Of a stretch of DNA of 49,283 bases, positions 38,564 to 48,425 are shown piece by piece. The position numbers and the translations under genes were made by a program. Every line of letters begins with the position of its first letter. Position 1 is the first letter of the stretch. The notes beneath the pieces are model-generated. The model was not told where the DNA came from and ran no database searches. It worked only from the letters and a program-made list of their open reading frames with translations. This DNA is from a virus: positions 1 to 49,283 of IMG/VR virus record IMGVR_UViG_3300007276_000077. One strand, given 5' to 3'.

Positions 38564-40135
38564 ATGCCTATTGCAGTTATCACAGCCGACAATTTTCGTC
38601 TCGAAGACGGTGAGACGAACAACGGCTGGGGTTCGCTCGGTGGCGGACCAAGCCCTTCTTCCGAGGGCTCGTTTTACTACCAGGGTGGAAATTTGGTAAA
38701 CAAGAAAATCACCGGAACAGGTGGTGTTACTTATGATCCAACGTCAGATGGTCAGGCGGGTGTTGATTTTACAGCGCCCACTACGCGTCATTGGTTGGCG
38801 AAGGTCATCGTTACGGACTATGGCGGTCTGGATGCTACATCCGGCTCGCGTTTGAGAATCGGGTCGGGCACTAATGCCTTCCATCAGGTGAACCTCGCTG
38901 GATCGGCCGCGGCGATCGATCGCCTAAAAACTTATCCCCAAAAGGGCGGCTTTATCGTGATGGCGGTGTCCCCTAACGTCCCCGGTTTCCGAGAGCTTAC
39001 AGTCGGTAACCCGATTTTAACCGCGGTTGATTATTTCGGTTTCGAAGCGAACTTTGCATCCTCGCAGGCAAAGTCTGAAAACGTTGGTATGGATGCGATT
39101 GATATCGGAACGGGTCTTACGCTTGTGGGTGGCGGGGCAGGGTCGCCTGCTGGAAACTGGCGAAGCTTTTTCGAAACAGACGAAGGTGTTATTGCAAACA
39201 GATGGGGATACGCCCAATCTATCGATAACTCGATTGCGCAGCTAACCGGCGCAATGAGAATTGGTGACGGCTCGACGCAGACTGAGTTTTCAGGATCAGG
39301 GTCTGTAATTTGGGTTGATGGATTGTTTGAGCCAGGATTTAGTTCCCCGGTGGTTGACCTGACGCTGTCCGGCGTAACATTTAAGGATGTCGCGACGCAC
39401 ACGTCCCTTGGTTCAGCTTCGATTTCAGACACCAGAGCTGATTTTACTTACGTGGGAACGACGCGCCTGGCAAATGTGTCTCACACTTTGGGAAACTTTC
39501 GAAACTACAATATGACCTCTTCCGTTACCGTGGATGATGGAACGATTAGCGTTGCCCGTATCAATCAAAATCTTGGCAGCATTGTGAATTCCGTCATAAA
39601 TTGCGTGTCTCTAGCGAACGAGGCTGTAATCATAGACCCCACATTTGCAAACCTTATCGGAAATACGTGGAACCAGAGGGGTCTCGGTCATGCGATAGAG
39701 ATAACAGCCCCTGGGTCATATAGCGTGGTTGGTCAAACCTTCGCGGGGTTTGGCGCCGATGAAACAGCCAATTCTGCGATCCACAATAACTCCGGCGGCC
39801 TCGTTACGATCAACGTAACCAGCGGATCCACACCGACCGTGACAAATGGCGCCGGCGCATCGACTGTTGTGAATAACCAAATCTCACTTACGTTGACGGG
39901 TGTTCAGCCTGGGTCCGACATAGTCATTTTAAGCGCCGGAACAGAGATCGTGCGTGCCGATGTGGATGCCAATGCTGGCACGACATACGCCTATTCGTAT
40001 CAGATTTTGGGCAATGTCGATATCGCCGTGTATCGGTCAGGGTATGTTCCTTTTGTTATTCGAGACTACCCACTGTCTTTAAGCAACGGATCTGTTCCTA
40101 TTGGTCAGCGCTTGGATCGTGCGTTTTTGAACTAA
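38564..40135 (+). CDS. Large surface / fibre-like structural protein
   Basis: 523 residues, Gly/Ser/Thr-rich with many short strands, suggesting a beta-helix or repeated beta domain in the middle and a C-terminal Ig-like end (SLTLTGVQPGSDIVILSAGT). AINNSGG-type ending before it recalls other phage surface proteins. Could decorate the virion or bind host glycans; no enzymatic motif seen. Confidence 0.7.
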   Translation: MPIAVITADNFRLEDGETNNGWGSLGGGPSPSSEGSFYYQGGNLVNKKITGTGGVTYDPTSDGQAGVDFTAPTTRHWLAKVIVTDYGGLDATSGSRLRIGSGTNAFHQVNLAGSAAAIDRLKTYPQKGGFIVMAVSPNVPGFRELTVGNPILTAVDYFGFEANFASSQAKSENVGMDAIDIGTGLTLVGGGAGSPAGNWRSFFETDEGVIANRWGYAQSIDNSIAQLTGAMRIGDGSTQTEFSGSGSVIWVDGLFEPGFSSPVVDLTLSGVTFKDVATHTSLGSASISDTRADFTYVGTTRLANVSHTLGNFRNYNMTSSVTVDDGTISVARINQNLGSIVNSVINCVSLANEAVIIDPTFANLIGNTWNQRGLGHAIEITAPGSYSVVGQTFAGFGADETANSAIHNNSGGLVTINVTSGSTPTVTNGAGASTVVNNQISLTLTGVQPGSDIVILSAGTEIVRADVDANAGTTYAYSYQILGNVDIAVYRSGYVPFVIRDYPLSLSNGSVPIGQRLDRAFLN

Positions 40136-40162
40136 ATAATCAGTTACCATTTACTTACTTTT
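40127..40162 (+). promoter_or_regulatory. Possible late promoter L5
   Basis: TTGAAC at 40127 and reverse-oriented operator CAGTTACCATTTACTTACTT at 40141-40160. The -10 box is not clear (TTACTT). Confidence 0.45.
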
Positions 40163-40214
40163 GTAGTATGGTTGTTAGAACCGCCTTTTGGCGAATAAAA
40201 AAATGGAGAACATC

Positions 40215-41585
40215 ATGGTTAAAATTACAGACGGTGACGATCTTAACGTAGGAGTTGAGATCACTATCGACACGACGGCGAGAACCTTTACTCTTATTGA
40301 GGCTGGGAATCTCATCGCAAAAGATGGCGTGACCCTTCAGGCTCTCTACTCGAAATTCATTAAGCTTTGGGAAACCTCCGCTTACAACAAATTCCCGTTT
40401 CCAATGTATGCGATTGACGCCAAATCGGGTCAGTTTCAGTTTGGCACCGATGGTGGTTCGTTTAACGGCTGGGCTCCGGCTGATGACGTAACGCGTCAGA
40501 TGCACCGCGACGGTGGCTGGTCAGAGTTCTCCGCGGCTTCTGACCTTCTTCGACAGCACGTTGGTGCTGTTTCTCTTGGCGAAGTTAGCGATGGCGCACA
40601 GCTTTACTACCAACGCGAAGCGAACGGCGCGGCGATTGACTTTACGTTTACTGACGAAGTTAACGAAGGCGTTCAGATCTATGGCGACGCAACCAATGGT
40701 AACTTCGACACTCGCGTATTTTTCAAAGCTTTTGTTCGCGAGCAGGGCTTTAAATACAAATCGTCCACCTTGGCCGACACAGCTCAGACAGCCACCGGCG
40801 CATCAACTCTGAACGTCCTTTTGTCAAACGAAGACGACCTGAAGATTACAGATACCGATGCGAACGTGGCGACAATTTTGCCATATACTGCCGTAACGGT
40901 TGAGTATTTCGGCGTCGACCAGACAACTTATGACATTGGCGCGTTCCCATTCCGGGTGATTGTCGACAACACTGCGGCAAACGCTACGCTCGAAGAGATC
41001 TATACTAAGATCCAATACCTTCTGCGCCAAAACATTGATATCGATGAAGGTCTAAGTGGCGTCATGGGTAAGACGGCTGACGAGCTTTGTTTCTTCGTTG
41101 GCGATACGCTTTATACAACTCGCGGCGTGTTTATCGACGGTGTTATTGCGGCCGATCTTAACCGCGTGGTGTTCCTCGACCAGAACGAACTTGAGCGTCT
41201 ATACGCATTTACATCCGCAGGCGCTTTGAACTTTAACAACTTCCTGGCAGCGGGTGCCGCTGGTTACTACATCATGTATTTCGCAAACGATGATGCTGGT
41301 GACGACCTTGGGGCCGACTACGCTACGGCAACTGCCGAAGTCGTGAATGACGCAACAGGAACGCCTATTCAGGGAACGATCTCTGCGGGTAGTCTGAACT
41401 TTACCTACGACTTTGACGGTAACGTTCAGCGTGGCGCCACCTCGTTCGGCACAGACGCTCCTGTCATTGTTGTTGCTGGTAACAAGGGCGTTGCGAAGCC
41501 CGTTGTTGCGACAGGAACGATCTCGCGCTCGAAGTCGAACAACGTAACGCTCGTCGCCGAGCAGGACCGCGCATACGTCGCGTAA
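40215..41585 (+). CDS. Large structural protein, unknown
   Basis: 456 residues from ATG 40215 with GGAG at ribosome-site distance; upstream starts in the same frame are less well placed. Opens with a beta-rich region (EITIDTTARTFTLIEAGNLI) and ends beta-rich (ISRSKSNNVTLVAEQDRAYV). No enzymatic motif. Probably a virion surface or tail protein. Confidence 0.65.
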   Translation: MVKITDGDDLNVGVEITIDTTARTFTLIEAGNLIAKDGVTLQALYSKFIKLWETSAYNKFPFPMYAIDAKSGQFQFGTDGGSFNGWAPADDVTRQMHRDGGWSEFSAASDLLRQHVGAVSLGEVSDGAQLYYQREANGAAIDFTFTDEVNEGVQIYGDATNGNFDTRVFFKAFVREQGFKYKSSTLADTAQTATGASTLNVLLSNEDDLKITDTDANVATILPYTAVTVEYFGVDQTTYDIGAFPFRVIVDNTAANATLEEIYTKIQYLLRQNIDIDEGLSGVMGKTADELCFFVGDTLYTTRGVFIDGVIAADLNRVVFLDQNELERLYAFTSAGALNFNNFLAAGAAGYYIMYFANDDAGDDLGADYATATAEVVNDATGTPIQGTISAGSLNFTYDFDGNVQRGATSFGTDAPVIVVAGNKGVAKPVVATGTISRSKSNNVTLVAEQDRAYVA

Positions 41586-41597
41586 CTGGAGGCAACT

Positions 41598-42053
41598 TTG
41601 CCTATCACAATTGACGGCCAAAGTAAGCTGATGACACTGGACTCCACTGCTGTAACGGCAGTGGAGCTTTGGTCGGCATGGGTCGACTGGCTAGAGATTT
41701 CGGAAAATAGAAAGTGGAGCCTGGCCTTCTCTTTGGTTGGCACGGACCCGCTTGGTGAAGGAATTTTCGTTCCTCCATATTTCTTCTTGCTAAACGGCTG
41801 GCGCGTTCGACCAATGGAGGCCGACCACGATCTAACCGTCGATGGAAACCTTTTTGTGCAAGGTGGCGGAGTTCCTGTCATCAGAACACTAGGTCAGTAT
41901 CAGGTCAACGTTAGATACGTTGTTCCGCTTGCAGCGCTTGCGTATGAGACCGGTGGGTCCACAGGGCCGACTGCTGAGCAGATAGCGGCAGCCGTAAGGG
42001 CCTCTATCGCTACAGAGCTTGCTTTAATCAGAACAATCCCCGCATTATTCTGA
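41598..42053 (+). CDS. Structural protein, unknown
   Basis: 151 residues, TTG start supported by GGAGGCAAC. LWSAWVDWLEISENRKWSLA, FLLNGWRVRPMEADHDLTV and GNLFVQGGGVPVIRTLG look like a small phage structural domain near fibres in other marine phages; I cannot name the family. Confidence 0.65.
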   Translation: MPITIDGQSKLMTLDSTAVTAVELWSAWVDWLEISENRKWSLAFSLVGTDPLGEGIFVPPYFFLLNGWRVRPMEADHDLTVDGNLFVQGGGVPVIRTLGQYQVNVRYVVPLAALAYETGGSTGPTAEQIAAAVRASIATELALIRTIPALF

Positions 42054-42085
42054 TCCTAAAACAATTTGCCTTTCGTGATCGCTTC

Positions 42086-42115
42086 TGGTAATTTAAGTCA
42101 ACACTGACTTATTTT
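42086..42115 (+). promoter_or_regulatory. Late promoter L6 (major tail)
   Basis: TGGTAA, 18-base spacer, TATTTT. Spacer operator AAGTCA-ACAC-TGACTT (42095-42110), perfect inverted arms, near identical to the capsid operator. Confidence 0.65.
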
Positions 42116-42134
42116 CTCTTTAAGGAGACACGAC

Positions 42135-42650
42135 ATGCCTTCATCCACCGATAACGTCAAGCTTGGCGTCTGTAGCATTCTGTTTGATGCCGTTGATCTT
42201 GGTTACACCAAAGGCGGCGTCGAAGTTGAGGTTTCCACCTCGACCCACGAAGTCAAAGTCGACCAGTTCGGCGAAACCCCGATCGGTGAGATTATCACTG
42301 GCCGTATGGTTAAAGCGACTGTTCCTTTGGCCGAAACAACTTTGGAAAACTTGGTCGCGATTATGCCAGGTGCGGTTCTAGTCACAGACGGCACTGATCC
42401 TCTGAAAAAGCGGGTCGATGTTCCAACTGGTGTGAACACTAACCTGTTGGCGATCGCCAAAGTCCTCGTTCTGCGCTCCAAAGGCACAACTGGTGGCGAA
42501 GACTTTACGATCCACTTGGCGGCTACCGCTGGTGCGCTTCAGTTCGGCTACATGCTGGACAAAGAGCGCGTCTATAACGTGGACTTCAAAGGTTACGCGG
42601 ACGAACTTGGTGCGCTTTTCTCCGTCGGTGACTTGACCGCCGTCGTTTAA
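42135..42650 (+). CDS. Major tail protein
   Basis: 171 residues, SD AAGGAGAC, own promoter. GVEVEVSTSTHEVKVDQFGE, TGRMVKATVPLAETTLENLV and DFKGYADE...LFSVGD match the tube-protein pattern in which a long beta hairpin builds the tail tube. Followed by the chaperone pair and tape measure as usual. Confidence 0.88.
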   Translation: MPSSTDNVKLGVCSILFDAVDLGYTKGGVEVEVSTSTHEVKVDQFGETPIGEIITGRMVKATVPLAETTLENLVAIMPGAVLVTDGTDPLKKRVDVPTGVNTNLLAIAKVLVLRSKGTTGGEDFTIHLAATAGALQFGYMLDKERVYNVDFKGYADELGALFSVGDLTAVV

Positions 42651-42718
42651 CGAACCTGGGGCCGACCACACGCGGTCGGCCCGAACCCTTCAACCTTACC
42701 CTTAAATCTGGATCTTTT

Positions 42719-43081
42719 ATGACCAAAATTATCAACTTCAACGACCTCGCTACACCTGCAAAGATCGCTCTTATGATTGGGGTAAAAGGTGCAGAGGTTC
42801 GTCACGAAATGGCAGAAGGCACTGTTCAGAACTTCATCGATAACGCGAAGCTCGTTCAAGACCTCGGCATGAGCCCTGATCCTGTCAAGGAAATGGAAGC
42901 TTACATCACGCTGGTCAGTCGCGGATTTCCGACAATTCCCGAAGCAGATATTCGCCTGTGGACTATTCCACAGACAATGGCCGTGACCGAGATGATCCAG
43001 ACACTTGGTGGCGAAACCGTCACCGATGACGCGGCAGAGGTTGCTAAAGCCAAAGCGGGAAACGACCAACCGGCGGCCTAA
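42719..43081 (+). CDS. Tail assembly chaperone G-like
   Basis: 120 residues. Helical protein between major tail and tape measure genes, the position of lambda G. Ends in an Ala/Lys-rich stretch with the slippery site near its end, so a fraction of ribosomes should make a longer G-T fusion. Both forms bind the tape measure before tube assembly. Confidence 0.85.
   Translation: MTKIINFNDLATPAKIALMIGVKGAEVRHEMAEGTVQNFIDNAKLVQDLGMSPDPVKEMEAYITLVSRGFPTIPEADIRLWTIPQTMAVTEMIQTLGGETVTDDAAEVAKAKAGNDQPAA
43057..43063 (+). other. Programmed -1 frameshift site
   Basis: G GGA AAC, a canonical X XXY YYZ heptamer in the frame of the G gene, 18 bases before its stop. The -1 frame is open from 43048 (after a TAA at 43045) through the downstream gene. 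Confidence 0.85.
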
Positions 43082-43437
43082 AGCAAGTCGATTTCGGCTT
43101 TCTGTTCGCCAGAGTTGTCAAAGAATACGGATTGAGCGTCCACGAAACGCTCAATCTTCACCCAAATAAATTCTGGTTCTTAGCCAATCAAATCGACCGG
43201 CTCAGGTCTGAAGCACTGATCGAACAGATCCATGCTCTCGGATCACAAGGTTCAAGCGAAGCCTACAACGGCGCGCTCAAGACCTTAAGCGAAAGAGTCG
43301 GCCAAATCTACGTCTGGAACGAAGACCTTCCGACGGTTGTAAGGGTAGAAGACCTCGGAGATGGATTTGATCCGGCCTTTGATCGCGACGCCCTGAATGC
43401 ACTGAAACAACGCCTGAGAGCCGAAAAGGCAAGGTAA
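43060..43437 (+). CDS. Tail assembly chaperone T-like, made by -1 frameshift
   Basis: After slipping at 43057-43063 the fused product reads KRPTGGLKQVDFGFLFARVV and goes on through SVHETLNLHPNKFWFLANQI to 43437. The internal TTG at 43132 has no ribosome site, so separate translation is less likely. Analogous to the lambda G-T fusion. Confidence 0.82.
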   Translation, partial: KRPTGGLKQVDFGFLFARVVKEYGLSVHETLNLHPNKFWFLANQIDRLRSEALIEQIHALGSQGSSEAYNGALKTLSERVGQIYVWNEDLPTVVRVEDLGDGFDPAFDRDALNALKQRLRAEKAR

Positions 43438-43454
43438 GCGTCAAGGTTAAGAGA

Positions 43455-46400
43455 ATGCCCGGTATTCGGATCGAACTTCAGCTCAGCGATGGGTCATTCA
43501 CGTCCGGCATGTTGCGTGCCGGACAGTCCCTGCGCCAGTTCCAGTCGGAGCTTGCACGCACTGATCCGCATTTTCGCAAACTCACCCAATCCAATCTTGC
43601 CTATGTGAAATCCGTCAAACAGGCGGATAAGTCCAGCCGCGGCTTTCTTGCTGGTCTGCGTGATGTGGCGATCGTTGCTGGTGGTCTAACGCTTGCCTTC
43701 TCCGCCATGACCGGCGCCTCGAACGGCCTGATCGGTAACATCGTCAAGATCAACGCCGACATGGAGCGCTTGCGCTTCCAGATGGAAGGTCTTGCGCAGT
43801 CCTCTGATCCGATCCGCGAAGCTGCGACAAACGTAGCTTACCTGCGTGAGCAGATCACCAAAATGCCGTTCTCCTTGAACGAGCTTTCCTCGACATTCGT
43901 TAAACTGCGTGCAACCGGCACAGATCCGATGGCAGGGTCGCTACAAGCGATCGCCGACGGTATCGCGGCCTTTGGTGGCACAGACGAGCAGCTGCACCGT
44001 GTGACACTGGGTATTACGCAGATGTCCGGTAAATCTGTGATCCAGATGGAAGAGATGCGTCAACAGCTCGGAGAATCGATGCCAGCTGCGATGCAGATCA
44101 TGGCACGCTCGATGGGTGTATCAATTGCTGAGCTGACAGCGGCTATCGCGACGGGTCGCCTTCAGGCTGGTCCGGCACTGAATGCATTCTACGCCGAGCT
44201 TGAGCGCACATTCGGTGGCTCAGCACTGCGGATGATGGAAACATTCTCCGGTCAGGTCACAAAGATGCGCGCGAACTTCCAGCAGCTTGCAACCGGCCCG
44301 GGTCTGAAATCCTTTGTTGATACGGCGCTGAAAGATGTTCTGAAGGAGTTTAACAGCTTCCTAGAGAGTGACCGCGCGCGTATCTGGGCTGATGAACTTG
44401 GCAACCTGTTGTCCAGCACAGCCAATCGGGTCGCCGCGGTGACACGATACCTGTTCGGCATGCGTGATGAGTTGATTTTGATCGCTAAGATTGCCGCTGC
44501 CGGTATTGGAATGATCGCTCTCAGAAGCGCCGCTGGCGCTTTCATGGGCTCTGTGCAGATGCTGAAACTTTCTTTGCAAGGCTTCAAATCTTCTATGGCA
44601 ACGGCTAGTCTGCAAGCGAGCTTATTCCGCGTGCAGATGAACGGCGTTGGCTTCTCGGCAGCTACGGCGGCCGCAACGGGTCTTCTAGCAGCACGCACAG
44701 CGATGATGGCACTTGGTTCGGCTATACTTGCTGCCGCCCCCTGGTTGATCGTTCTAGGCGGCGCGTTGGTGCTTGCTGGTAATCACTTCGGTTGGTTCAA
44801 GGATAAAGTCGTAGCGGCCTACACTGAGTTGGAGAAGTTCGGCGCAGAGTCGCAGGAAGCTGCCGCACGCATTGTCGAAGACCGTATCGAGCAGCTTCAA
44901 AAAGAGGTTGATCTGTATCAAAAGGCTGTTGATGGTGGCGGCCACTTAGGTCGCACGTCCGTTGATAATCTTGCGGAAGCAAAGGCTTCCTTGGAAAAGG
45001 TTATGGCTTCTCGTGATGGTATTCTTATGCGCGCAGGCGAGCGTGAGCGTGAAATCATCCGCCAAACTTTAAATTCCGAGATCAACGCACGCGAACTTAC
45101 ATCTCAGGAAGAATACCGACGCCGGGTGATCGAGCTTCAGGACTGGCAAACACTTCAGCTCGCCACGACCGAAGAGACCGGCCGGAGCCAGGCGTCCATC
45201 ACCAAAGAGTATGAAGATCTCCTTCTGACCGCTCAGCGTAAAATGAACCAGCAAATTTTGGACATGCGCGAAGGACTGCTTAGCTCAGCGATGGGTGAAG
45301 ACGAAGCGAGCAGAATGCTTGGCATTCCGACACCGCTTGGGCTGCGTGAGCGCTTGAGCGCTCTGCGTCAGTTGGTGATCGACGCGCGCGCCAACATGGT
45401 CAACGATAACATTCCAGATCTCAACATGGGTCCGGATATCGAGAACATGGAAGCAAAGGTCGCACGCGGCCAGAAGATCCTTGATGACCTCGTTGTGGAG
45501 ATTGCCGGTATGCGTTCGGAGCTGGAAGGCTCTGACGGTGCTATGGCGCAGTTGATGACACGTATCGAGCGTGGCGATTTCGGTTCTATCGAAGATGGTG
45601 GCGATACCGTTCGTGACCTGACCGATGCGCTCATTGAAGCGACTGCTCAAAAAGAAATCATGGACGCCATGATGAAAGGTCAGAAGGATCTGGAAGAAGA
45701 TCTGGAAGATCGATATCAGGATCTGCTCGAAGAGCGGCTTGAGCTTCTCAATGAGATTGCCGGCACTGAAATGAACGGCACCGAAACGATCATTCAAAGG
45801 CTCGCAGATGGCGGCTACGAGACGATGGGTTCGGCTGAACGTATTCGCGAAGCTCTAAGGTCGGCCGTCGGCATCACGAACATTCAAGGTGCAGCGATGA
45901 ACTCGCTGGCCGATGTGATGCAAGAGAACACGTTCGGTGATCCAACCATTGCGCGTATCGATGCTGTCACAAGCGCTATGGGTAGCATGCTGGGCATGAC
46001 CGGCCAGGTCAAAGGCGCTATGGCCGATCTTTCGATGGGTATCTTTAGCGACGGCTCGTTCGGTGGTGCTGGCTCGGCCGTGCCGATGACCGAAAGCGAC
46101 CTCATTCTGCTCGCCAAGACTATTCAAGCTGAAGCTGGTGGCGAAAGCGCCGATGGTATGCTGGCTGTTGGCTCTGTGATTGCGAACCGCGCACGCAACG
46201 GCAATTACGGTCAAGGTATCAGTGGCACGATCATGAAACCCGGGCAGTTCTCTGCTTGGAACGGCGTCACAGGCTATGCGAATGGCGAAGGCGCGCTTGA
46301 TATGGCGAACATGACGCCAAGCGCGGAAGCAATGGCTGCTGCGCGCAAGATCATGTATGGAAATTACTCAGATCCAACCGGTGGCGCGCTGAATTATTAC

Positions 46401-48020
46401 GCGCCTGGCACCGTCGAGCCTTCTTGGGGCTCAAGTGCTGGCGGCGAATGGCAGAATATCGGCAATCACCGGTTCGGCAATGCAGAAGGTAGTCCTGGCG
46501 CCAGCTCATCGGCACCGCGTTACGACAACGCCGGCATGGATGCGATGATTGAAGAATTTGTGGGCATGCAAGTGGCCGCCCAAACCTCAATCGTCGATGC
46601 CGCAATGTTGCTCAACGGGCCTCTTGAGAGCGAAGTTGCCGGTTTGCAGGACACACTCGCAATCAAGGACGAGTTGACCTCTCTGGCGGCTGATATCGCG
46701 ACCGCACGTCAAGCGGATGGTGGCTCTAACCTGCAAGCGCTGATCAATCTCATCGAAGCCGGTGATGTTGCCAGCTCGCGCGATGCGGAAAACCAGATGT
46801 ATGCCGGTTTGATCGCTAAGGCTAAAGAGTTGGACGCTGTCGAAGCTGAGATGGATCTTAAGAAGGATGCGCGCACTGACGCCGATCGTCAGCGCCTGAA
46901 GCTTGAGGAAGATCGTGTCGAGATTGCGCGGAAGCTCGTAGAGGAAACTGCACGTATGCAGGATCCAAACTACGAAGGTGACACAAATGCGCTGATCCAG
47001 CTTAACACTGAACTGACCAAATACGTCGAAAACGTCCGTGTGGCATTCGGCGAGGATAGTCCTGAGTTCGCAAACGCTGTGGCTCAGAAAGCCGCTGCTA
47101 TTCAGCAGAACCGTCAGCTCGAAGCAACATCGCGCGCCGCAGACATGGCCGCTGAGCGTCAGGATATGGAACGCGGATTGCTAAGTAAGCGTCAGCAGCG
47201 CCAGCTTGAGTTTCAGGATCGCATCGCCGGTGTTGACGCGTGGATGGATCGGGCGCGTCAAGCTGGTTTGGCTGAAGTTGAGATCGTGCGTCAAGCTGAA
47301 GCGCAGAAGGCTGCTATTCGTGGTGAATATTCTGCCGCTATGAACCCTATGATCGGGCAGATGGCAGAGTGGCGCGATTTTCAGGGCGCTCTGATCACAC
47401 AGTCAACGAACTGGACATCGAACCTTAGCTCTGGCCTCGCTGGTGTTGTGCGTGGCACGAACACAGCAAGCGCCGCTCTTTCTAGTTTGATCAACAACGT
47501 GCTTGACGGTCTGGCTGATATTGCCGTGAAGGGTATGATGGCTGGATTTTCGGACATCGCGAAGGGCGCGTCTGGCGGCACAAACATTCTCACATCCTTC
47601 ATTGGTGGTATGATGGGTGTTCCTGTCGCACACACCGGCGGCATCGTCGGTCAAACAAGGCTCACAACACGCATGGTATCGCCAAGTCTGTTTAATGGCG
47701 CACCTAAGTTTCACGGCGGCGGTATTGTCGGTGGTCCAAAGCTTGGTATCGGCGAAGTGCCTGTGATCACCAAAAAAGGCGAAGGTATCTTCACGACCGA
47801 GCAGATGTCTTCTTTGGGCGGTCAAATGGGCGGCAACAATCAAGCGATCTCCATCAACGCACCTGTCACGGTTAATGGGTCCGCTGGCACACCGGATCAG
47901 AACGACGATCTCGCGCGCAAGATGGCACGCGAAATGGAAAGCACAATGCGCGGTGCTGTAACGAGTGAACTACGGCGCCAGCTTAAGCCTGGCAACATGC
48001 TTAACAATGGGAAACGATAA
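43455..48020 (+). CDS. Tape measure protein with embedded SleB-like hydrolase domain
   Basis: 1521 residues, the longest gene; its length should set tail length. N-terminal tape-measure domain (about 70-280), hydrophobic helices near 70-95, 345-365 and 430-445, long coiled coils, and Gly-rich C-terminus. At about 878-1012 a SleB/Hydrolase_2 domain is seen: LAKTIQAEAGGESADGMLAV, SVIANRAR, KPGQFSAWNG and GGALNYYAPG. It could open peptidoglycan during DNA entry. Confidence 0.95.
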   Translation: MPGIRIELQLSDGSFTSGMLRAGQSLRQFQSELARTDPHFRKLTQSNLAYVKSVKQADKSSRGFLAGLRDVAIVAGGLTLAFSAMTGASNGLIGNIVKINADMERLRFQMEGLAQSSDPIREAATNVAYLREQITKMPFSLNELSSTFVKLRATGTDPMAGSLQAIADGIAAFGGTDEQLHRVTLGITQMSGKSVIQMEEMRQQLGESMPAAMQIMARSMGVSIAELTAAIATGRLQAGPALNAFYAELERTFGGSALRMMETFSGQVTKMRANFQQLATGPGLKSFVDTALKDVLKEFNSFLESDRARIWADELGNLLSSTANRVAAVTRYLFGMRDELILIAKIAAAGIGMIALRSAAGAFMGSVQMLKLSLQGFKSSMATASLQASLFRVQMNGVGFSAATAAATGLLAARTAMMALGSAILAAAPWLIVLGGALVLAGNHFGWFKDKVVAAYTELEKFGAESQEAAARIVEDRIEQLQKEVDLYQKAVDGGGHLGRTSVDNLAEAKASLEKVMASRDGILMRAGEREREIIRQTLNSEINARELTSQEEYRRRVIELQDWQTLQLATTEETGRSQASITKEYEDLLLTAQRKMNQQILDMREGLLSSAMGEDEASRMLGIPTPLGLRERLSALRQLVIDARANMVNDNIPDLNMGPDIENMEAKVARGQKILDDLVVEIAGMRSELEGSDGAMAQLMTRIERGDFGSIEDGGDTVRDLTDALIEATAQKEIMDAMMKGQKDLEEDLEDRYQDLLEERLELLNEIAGTEMNGTETIIQRLADGGYETMGSAERIREALRSAVGITNIQGAAMNSLADVMQENTFGDPTIARIDAVTSAMGSMLGMTGQVKGAMADLSMGIFSDGSFGGAGSAVPMTESDLILLAKTIQAEAGGESADGMLAVGSVIANRARNGNYGQGISGTIMKPGQFSAWNGVTGYANGEGALDMANMTPSAEAMAAARKIMYGNYSDPTGGALNYYAPGTVEPSWGSSAGGEWQNIGNHRFGNAEGSPGASSSAPRYDNAGMDAMIEEFVGMQVAAQTSIVDAAMLLNGPLESEVAGLQDTLAIKDELTSLAADIATARQADGGSNLQALINLIEAGDVASSRDAENQMYAGLIAKAKELDAVEAEMDLKKDARTDADRQRLKLEEDRVEIARKLVEETARMQDPNYEGDTNALIQLNTELTKYVENVRVAFGEDSPEFANAVAQKAAAIQQNRQLEATSRAADMAAERQDMERGLLSKRQQRQLEFQDRIAGVDAWMDRARQAGLAEVEIVRQAEAQKAAIRGEYSAAMNPMIGQMAEWRDFQGALITQSTNWTSNLSSGLAGVVRGTNTASAALSSLINNVLDGLADIAVKGMMAGFSDIAKGASGGTNILTSFIGGMMGVPVAHTGGIVGQTRLTTRMVSPSLFNGAPKFHGGGIVGGPKLGIGEVPVITKKGEGIFTTEQMSSLGGQMGGNNQAISINAPVTVNGSAGTPDQNDDLARKMAREMESTMRGAVTSELRRQLKPGNMLNNGKR

Positions 48021-48370
48021 TGCCACTGATTACATTTAGCCCTTCAATTGCACCGTCACCGGGCAACATGTCAAAACCCGAGGTGTCGCTCTTTAAGGCG
48101 GAGTTTGGCGATGGCTATACACAATCCGGCCCACGCGGCTTGAACCATATTCGTGAGCAGATTGATCTCAAGTGGGATGGTATCACACTGTTGCAAAAGC
48201 AAGAGCTGGATGCCTTCTTTAGAGAACGCGGCGGTTACAAGCCGTTCAGTTATCAGCCGTATGGATACTCTGCCTCGTTGAATTGGATATGTGTAGAGAG
48301 GAGTTCCAGCAGCAAGTCCCCGTTCACCTTTACGGCCAAGTTTAAACAGGACTTTTCCTTGGCATCTTAA
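48020..48370 (+). CDS. Minor tail protein, lambda M-like
   Basis: 116 residues, TAATG overlap with the tape measure. KAEFGDGYTQSGPRGLNHIR, then FFRERGGYKPFSYQP and SKSPFTFTAKFKQDF match the lambda gpM pattern of a tail-tip ring protein. Confidence 0.85.
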   Translation: MPLITFSPSIAPSPGNMSKPEVSLFKAEFGDGYTQSGPRGLNHIREQIDLKWDGITLLQKQELDAFFRERGGYKPFSYQPYGYSASLNWICVERSSSSKSPFTFTAKFKQDFSLAS

Positions 48371-48375
48371 TGTGC

Positions 48376-48404
48376 TTGATATTAGGTCAGTGCTGACTTA
48401 TTCT
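48376..48404 (+). promoter_or_regulatory. Late promoter L7
   Basis: TTGATA (48376-48381), exactly 17 bases, TATTCT (48399-48404). Operator AGGTCAGTGCTGACTTA in the spacer. Confidence 0.75.
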
Positions 48405-48425
48405 TGGTAAATCTGAGGGGATATT

